From Scatosoma sp045576335 (GTDB taxonomy: Bacteria > Bacillota > Clostridia > Christensenellales > Borkfalkiaceae): 9,573 bases of DNA. Numbering within the stretch: position 1 is the first letter of the stretch; every line of letters starts with the position of its first letter. The notes under the pieces are model-generated. The model did no database searches, was not told the origin of the DNA, and saw nothing but the letters and a program-made list of their open reading frames with translations. The position numbers and the translations under genes were made by a program. The stretch covers positions 1 through 9,573 of the forward strand of contig JAZNGH010000049.1 of assembly GCA_045576335.1 (NCBI GenBank), read 5' to 3'. Positions 5,933 through 9,573 of this stretch are shown one piece after another.

Positions 5933-5965
5933 AAAAAAGTCGTTGATAAAACTATCACCGACTTT
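5933..5965 (-). terminator. Intrinsic terminator of the winged-helix gene
   Basis: Minus-strand AAAGTCG(G)TGATA-GTTT-TATCA(A)CGACTTT, 7 + 5 bp around one mismatch, running into six Ts, 44 nt after the winged-helix stop codon. An A-rich tract on its other side could give weaker function on the plus strand. Short flanking repeats (ACACGG/CCGTGT at 5906-5911 and 5968-5973) could extend the structure. Confidence 0.85.
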
Positions 5966-6008
5966 AACCGTGTTTAGGTAATACCTCTATGATGGTCAAT
6001 CATTCTAT

Positions 6009-6695
6009 TTAATTGCCGTTTTGATTATTCCTTTTCTTCCTTTTTTTCTTTGCAAAACTTATTAGTTCTTTGTTGATTGCTTCGGCTTTCTTGTCAACGT
6101 ATTCGCTAGCGTCGTAAAACTCTTCGGGGTCTTCAAATACGGAAGTACAACCGTTTCGGCGAGCACGAGCGTTTAGTTCGGGAATATCCCCGTCGCAACC
6201 ACAACAGTCTTCGTAATTGAAAAACAATTTGTCGTTATCTAAACGCCAATACCCTTCCCAACGGAAATCACGAAGTTTTAACGGGTTATCTTCCGCACAA
6301 ACTTTTTCAAATTGCAATTCTTTTCCCGTAAGCCTTGGCTTGTCCCCTATGTAAACGATTCGATTCGCCTTTTGCCTGCCACTTTCGTCGTACGTAGTTT
6401 CACGGCGGATTACCTTTTCTTGCTCCAACTCTTTTAACAGTTTTTGCATAGAACGTACGGAAAGGTTAAAGGCCTTTGCAACAGTCGTAAGTTTCATTTC
6501 ACGACCACTGCGACGGCGTAAATAATTTTTAAGAACTTCTTTGCGCTTTATTCCCGTCAACTTCCGCATCTGAAGGGCACCGTTTTCGTCTAAAAAATAA
6601 AAATACCCGTAGCCTTTTTTCGCCATTTTCCCCTTCCAACTATAACAAAATTTCACCCTATGCTTAAAACGCCCTTTTGAGTGATTATAAGCCAA
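6009..6695 (-). CDS. Winged-helix DNA-binding protein of the mobile element
   Basis: 228 aa from TTG. Residues about 67-115 (MKLTTVAKAFNLSVRSMQKLLKELEQEKVIRRE, then a hairpin wing ending NRIVYIG) look like a helix-turn-helix with wing, so DNA binding is likely. The C-terminal half is acidic and carries a cysteine cluster (Cys164, Cys165, Cys167, Cys183) that could bind metal; the end is highly basic (KKKRKKRNN). I do not recognise the family. Replication initiator, regulator of mobilization or excision control are all possible. The TTG follows TAG AAA with no clear ribosome binding site and is partly inside an inverted repeat (6694-6730). An internal ATG at 6626 (MAKKGYGYFYF, 205 aa) has GGAAGGGG three nucleotides before it and may be the real or a second start. 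It has its own promoter and terminator. Confidence 0.75.
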   Translation of the reverse strand: MAYNHSKGRFKHRVKFCYSWKGKMAKKGYGYFYFLDENGALQMRKLTGIKRKEVLKNYLRRRSGREMKLTTVAKAFNLSVRSMQKLLKELEQEKVIRRETTYDESGRQKANRIVYIGDKPRLTGKELQFEKVCAEDNPLKLRDFRWEGYWRLDNDKLFFNYEDCCGCDGDIPELNARARRNGCTSVFEDPEEFYDASEYVDKKAEAINKELISFAKKKRKKRNNQNGN

Positions 6696-6730
6696 TTTCT
6701 ACAACATAAGGCGATAAAAAAGTAGAAATT
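6694..6730 (-). repeat. Perfect 9-bp inverted repeat overlapping the TTG start of the winged-helix gene
   Basis: AATTTCTAC (6694-6702 on plus) and GTAGAAATT (6722-6730) are exact complements separated by 19 nt. In the mRNA the 3' arm runs into the TTG start codon, so the hairpin would mask the initiation site; as DNA it could be an operator. Confidence 0.6.
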
Positions 6731-6782
6731 CAATAGATATTAGTGCAAAAAATCTTAAAATTTTTTTAAAAAAAGGTTGTCC

Positions 6783-6819
6783 ACTCTATTTCGCTTAACC
6801 GCGAGTTTGCAACTCTATT
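6783..6819. repeat. Two direct 8-bp repeats next to the winged-helix gene promoter
   Basis: ACTCTATT occurs at 6783-6790 and 6812-6819, 29 bp apart, with GTCC just outside each copy; between them GAGTT-TGC-AACTC (6803-6815) is a short inverted repeat. They lie just downstream of the predicted transcription start, a typical place for operators. Two copies are too few to call iterons. Confidence 0.35.
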
Positions 6820-6829
6820 GTCCGTTTTT

Positions 6830-6838
6830 ATTATATCA
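6830..6838 (-). promoter_or_regulatory. Extended -10 promoter of the winged-helix gene
   Basis: TGATATAAT on the minus strand is a consensus extended -10 element (TGnTATAAT). The -35 region at 17-nt spacing is poor; TTGTCA lies 12 nt upstream, too close to count. Start expected near 6823, giving a leader of roughly 128 nt, very A/T-rich, with the inverted repeat at its end. Confidence 0.55.
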
Positions 6839-6905
6839 TAGTAAATATGACAATTTTCGTCATATATTATATAAAATTTTAAAGAAAATAGCAAAGGTCA
6901 AACGA

Positions 6906-6927
6906 GCGGTGAGCCGAAGCCCACCGC
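6906..6927 (-). terminator. Stable hairpin, probable terminator of the surface-protein gene
   Basis: Minus-strand GCGGTGGGC-TTCG-GCTCACCGC: 8 pairs and one mismatch closed by a C(UUCG)G tetraloop, 65 nt after the stop. The following TCGTTTGACCTTT is a poor T-run, so it may stabilise the mRNA 3' end rather than terminate strongly. Confidence 0.55.
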
Positions 6928-6991
6928 CGTTCTTTGTTAGTTTAAAGCGTCTACGTTAATTCGCATGCTCTTTTTTTATTGTTGCATAGAT

Positions 6992-9573
6992 TTATTCTTG
7001 TGCGTCCGTCACTTCTTGAAGAATAATAGGATACGCCTCGGAGGTCGTGGGATTGGTGTTGAGAACGTAGCGGTACCTGCATTTTACGCTACCCGTTGCG
7101 TTGTATTGCTCGATCGCCGCGTTTAATTCTACAATCGCGTCTTCTAATATGCCTATATCAGAAACGGTTGCCGTTTTTTCATTTGTCAATCGCTCTAACA
7201 CCTTCAAGCCTTCGTCTAACGAATAGACGCATCCGTACAAGCCTACGCCCCGAGACTGTTTTGCAATCACGTTCCCCGACGTTTCTCCTGTCACCGTTCC
7301 GAAATCGGCGCAGCCGTACAACTTCCAATTCGCACCGCGGGGTACGATACCACCTGCAATATTCCCCTGTACGCTACCGTAGTTTATACAACCGACAACC
7401 GTAGCGTAAGCGCCAACGTTAACCGAATAGCCGCGAACGATTCCAGAAGCGTCACCGTTTTCGCAGGTAATCGAGCCGTAATTCACGCAAGCAAAAATTC
7501 GTCCGCTGCCCCAAATATCGAATACGATTCCCGCTGCCGCGTTCCAAGCGAAAAGGGTATTCGCATTGGTACAGTTGAGAACTTCACCGCCGGCAAGTCT
7601 ACCGACGACGCCGCTGACATAACGGCTTGTTATTTGACCGTCCGCAAAATTAATGTTCTTTATAACGCCACCGTGTAACATCTGCGACACAAAAGCAACG
7701 TACGTACTGTTATTCGCGCTCACGTCGATATTCATTGTTAAGCCTCGAATATATTTACCGTTGCCGTCAATTGTACCCGTATAAAGCTTCGTTTCAAGCC
7801 CCCAGTTGCTTTCGTTTACGCCGTCCCCGTCAAGGTCAAACAAGAACTCCGACGCGACGGTCGGCATATAGACGTCCGCTTCCAGCACGAGATTCGTGCT
7901 CTTGTTAAGCTGTTGCGCGTCGTACCACGCAAGCAAGCCTGCGTAATCGGAAACGTAGTAGGTGCGCGTGGTCTCGTCGTATCTGTAAGGATACGAAGTG
8001 CCAACCGTCACGTTGATTTCCAAAATCACGACGTTCTTCACGGGAATGTCATTCGAATAAGAGGGTTGATTCGTATCTCTTTCGACAAATTCACCGCCTT
8101 GGTGTTGATACCAAAATTCAAACTTGTACGTTCCCGCCGTATGGAAGGTTACGCTGCGGTAATTATTGAGGAAATGCGAATTGGTGCCGCCCGTATCGTT
8201 TTGGTACTCCTCGTAAACGCTCGCAACCGTCACGTCGGGATGCTCCACCGCACTCCGTCCGTTGATGAGGAGATTATAAACCGGAAGCCCGTTAATCGGA
8301 GTGCCTTGATAGAACGAGCCGCCCTCGTCCAAGCCCTCGAAAAGCATATAATATTCGGTGTCCAAGCTCAAAACCGTTTCGTAGGTAACGGAAATCTTGC
8401 CCAGTCCCAAAAGGTGCGACATTGTAATTACGCTCTCGCCGCCTTCGTTCGGTTGATAAAAAGATACGATATCCGTACTGCCGACTACGCGAACGAACAT
8501 CTTTTCAAATCTTTCACCGTCTTGCGTAGCCGCCCAAACCGCCGTTGCGCCTTCCTTATGCGCGGTAATCAGCCCCGTTTCGTCGACGGTAACGATTTCC
8601 GCGTTATCGGACGAGAATACAATCACGTCGTTTTGGTTGCTATACGCATTGAAAACTGCGTGTGCCGTAGTCCCCAAACGGATATTCATTTCTTCTGTGC
8701 TATCTGTAACGAGTCTATTACGAACGAGCACGTGGAAATATCTAACGAGATTATTACGTTGAACGGTAATAATCGCTTCGCCTTCCACACTACCCGATTG
8801 AACGTAGCCGCCCGAAACGGTAGCAACTTCTTCGTTGGACGAACTCCAATTCCAAACAGCTTCGTCCGCATAACTTGCAATGATTTCATAAGAATCGTTG
8901 ATATCTAACGTTGCGCTGGATTCTTTGAGTTCGAACGGATAATATTTCGCTCCTTCCCACGAAGTTTGAACGTTCCCACTTGCTCTGAATACGAGGGTTT
9001 CCGCATACTTACCGTATAACGAATCTTCAATCATACCTTCAAGGTTTGCGCCCAAACTGATATCGAAGCCGTTTCTCCAGCTTTCGGGCAACGGTGCGGA
9101 ATCCCCACGAGTATATTCATAGAAATATTCCCCATAGAATTCTTCCCAATTTTCGATTGGATAAACGTAGCAAGAGCTTTCGTAGCCTGCAACCGCATAG
9201 TCGTAATCACGGAAATAATACATTTCGTACATTACGTCGTTATCCACTTTTTGAATTCTGCCGTTCAAATACACTTTGGTAGGAACTTCGGTATGATAAC
9301 CCGTACCCATTTTTTCGTTTACGTATCTATTCCACTGGTCTGCGATATCCATCGCTTCTTCAAAATAAACGGCGGGAACTCCCGTGATTTCTATTTCGCC
9401 GTTAAGCGTCATTTGTACGTAGTACACGTCGCCAAGAGTGTTTTCGTTGGGTTCTTCCTTGATAATATCGAACATATCGACAACGACCTTTTGTCCTTCT
9501 TCCATTTTGTACTTTTCATAATAGAAGTTGTTGCCGTCCATCGTATATTCTACGTATACTTCTTCGCTGATAC
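6992..9573 (-). CDS. Large secreted/surface protein with Ig-like (BIG_2) domains and C-terminal GLUG-like beta-helix, 5' end missing
   Basis: The frame is open to the right edge (11 codons before the first ATG at 9541), so the N terminus and any signal peptide lie outside. Counting from that ATG: residues about 205-277 and 278-355 are two Ig-like domains of the BIG_2 type (WSSSNEEVATV..EGEAIITV; FSSDNAEIVTVDETGLITAHKEGAT). Residues about 515-780 look like a right-handed beta-helix with GLUG-like repeats: TYYVSDYAGLLAWYDA, LVLEADVYM, GTIDGNGKYIRGLTM, then CVNYGSI, CINYGSV, CADFGTV. DLDGDGVNE (about 569-577) resembles a calcium-binding loop. There is no LPXTG motif, anchor or dockerin at the C terminus. 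Probably exported, with an adhesin or cell-envelope role inferred from domains only. Its base composition is less A/T-rich than the mobile genes, and it is probably host chromosome. Confidence 0.85.
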   Translation of the reverse strand, partial: ISEEVYVEYTMDGNNFYYEKYKMEEGQKVVVDMFDIIKEEPNENTLGDVYYVQMTLNGEIEITGVPAVYFEEAMDIADQWNRYVNEKMGTGYHTEVPTKVYLNGRIQKVDNDVMYEMYYFRDYDYAVAGYESSCYVYPIENWEEFYGEYFYEYTRGDSAPLPESWRNGFDISLGANLEGMIEDSLYGKYAETLVFRASGNVQTSWEGAKYYPFELKESSATLDINDSYEIIASYADEAVWNWSSSNEEVATVSGGYVQSGSVEGEAIITVQRNNLVRYFHVLVRNRLVTDSTEEMNIRLGTTAHAVFNAYSNQNDVIVFSSDNAEIVTVDETGLITAHKEGATAVWAATQDGERFEKMFVRVVGSTDIVSFYQPNEGGESVITMSHLLGLGKISVTYETVLSLDTEYYMLFEGLDEGGSFYQGTPINGLPVYNLLINGRSAVEHPDVTVASVYEEYQNDTGGTNSHFLNNYRSVTFHTAGTYKFEFWYQHQGGEFVERDTNQPSYSNDIPVKNVVILEINVTVGTSYPYRYDETTRTYYVSDYAGLLAWYDAQQLNKSTNLVLEADVYMPTVASEFLFDLDGDGVNESNWGLETKLYTGTIDGNGKYIRGLTMNIDVSANNSTYVAFVSQMLHGGVIKNINFADGQITSRYVSGVVGRLAGGEVLNCTNANTLFAWNAAAGIVFDIWGSGRIFACVNYGSITCENGDASGIVRGYSVNVGAYATVVGCINYGSVQGNIAGGIVPRGANWKLYGCADFGTVTGETSGNVIAKQSRGVGLYGCVYSLDEGLKVLERLTNEKTATVSDIGILEDAIVELNAAIEQYNATGSVKCRYRYVLNTNPTTSEAYPIILQEVTDAQE

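Larger units (their letters stand above)
5572..6008. other. Gene-free control region between the winged-helix gene and mobC
   Basis: About 430 nt with no credible gene. From right to left it holds the terminator of the winged-helix gene, a short GC-rich hairpin CGGCG-AAAA-CGCCG (5825-5838), a very strong ribosome binding site with a four-codon ORF, a TTTTAAGTCT/AGACTAAAA inverted repeat (5769-5794), the candidate oriT, and the mobC ribosome binding site. A promoter for mobC must lie here or the operon depends on readthrough, but I see no convincing -35/-10 pair. The opposite-strand 135-aa ORF crosses these structures and is rejected. Confidence 0.6.
840..6900. mobile_element. Integrative mobilizable element (ends approximate)
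   Basis: The block joins a large serine recombinase, a MobC-like protein, a MobA/VirD2-type relaxase, a MobB-like protein, a TnpV-family protein and a candidate oriT, the usual set of a mobilizable element that borrows conjugation machinery from a helper. The recombinase is the last gene at one end, as is typical next to an attachment site. No type IV secretion, coupling protein, resistance or toxin gene is seen. I infer the left end to lie between the recombinase terminator and the leader promoter (831-851), and the right end between the winged-helix gene promoter and the terminator of the surface-protein gene (6840-6906). I could not find a convincing direct repeat defining attL and attR, so both ends are estimates. 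Confidence 0.7.

Noticed and set aside
5570..5977. 135-codon plus-strand ORF
   Set aside because: It runs through the oriT repeats, the strong minus-strand ribosome binding site and a terminator, and its product looks like no protein family.
6694..6730. AATTTCTAC...GTAGAAATT recalls the stem of Cas12a CRISPR repeats
   Set aside because: There is a single copy, the loop is 19 nt rather than 4-5, and no spacers or cas genes are present.
850..6888. TAAAGAAAA at 850-858 and 6880-6888 as attL/attR core
   Set aside because: A 9-bp A-rich match is expected by chance here, and the left copy is the T-run of the recombinase terminator.
7913..8908. 331-codon plus-strand ORF
   Set aside because: It lies wholly antisense to the surface-protein gene, its product has no recognisable domain and is Arg/Asn/Val-rich as expected of a shadow frame, while the minus frame shows clear domain repeats.

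Overview
The window looks like chromosome or contig sequence from a low-GC Gram-positive bacterium, most likely an uncultured member of the Clostridia. This rests on strong AGGAGG-type ribosome binding sites, AT-rich intergenic DNA with TTGACT/TATAAT promoters, a TnpV-family protein, a large serine recombinase with a C-terminal tail I recall from clostridial proteins, and a DUF4085-type protein. Every gene I accept is on the minus strand, so transcription runs from high to low coordinates.

Right part (9573 to about 6900): the 3' portion of a large secreted, surface-type protein. It has two Ig-like (BIG_2) domains and a C-terminal beta-helical GLUG-like region. The gene enters from beyond the window edge and is followed by a UUCG-capped hairpin.

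Middle part (about 6900 to 840): a compact integrative mobilizable element. It holds a winged-helix protein of unknown role with its own promoter and terminator. Next is a gene-poor control region with a very strong Shine-Dalgarno in front of a four-codon ORF and a candidate oriT. The mobilization genes follow: mobC, a MobA/VirD2-type relaxase, and a MobB-like membrane-anchored coiled-coil protein encoded in another frame inside the relaxase 3' end. A second operon starts at a promoter whose spacer holds a perfect 12-bp palindrome. It carries tnpV, a ribbon-helix-helix protein, two small ORFs and the large serine recombinase, and ends at a strong terminator. MobC and the relaxase would process oriT for transfer using another element's conjugation machinery; the recombinase would excise and integrate the element. 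I see no type IV secretion genes and no recognisable cargo.

Left part (about 840 to 1): a near-consensus promoter drives a leader of about 230 nt with a 16-bp closing stem, nested stems, an intrinsic terminator and a possible antiterminator. It ends just before the start of a DUF4085-family gene that runs off the left edge. This layout resembles a transcription-attenuation leader or riboswitch that I cannot assign to a known class; it is the observation most worth following up.
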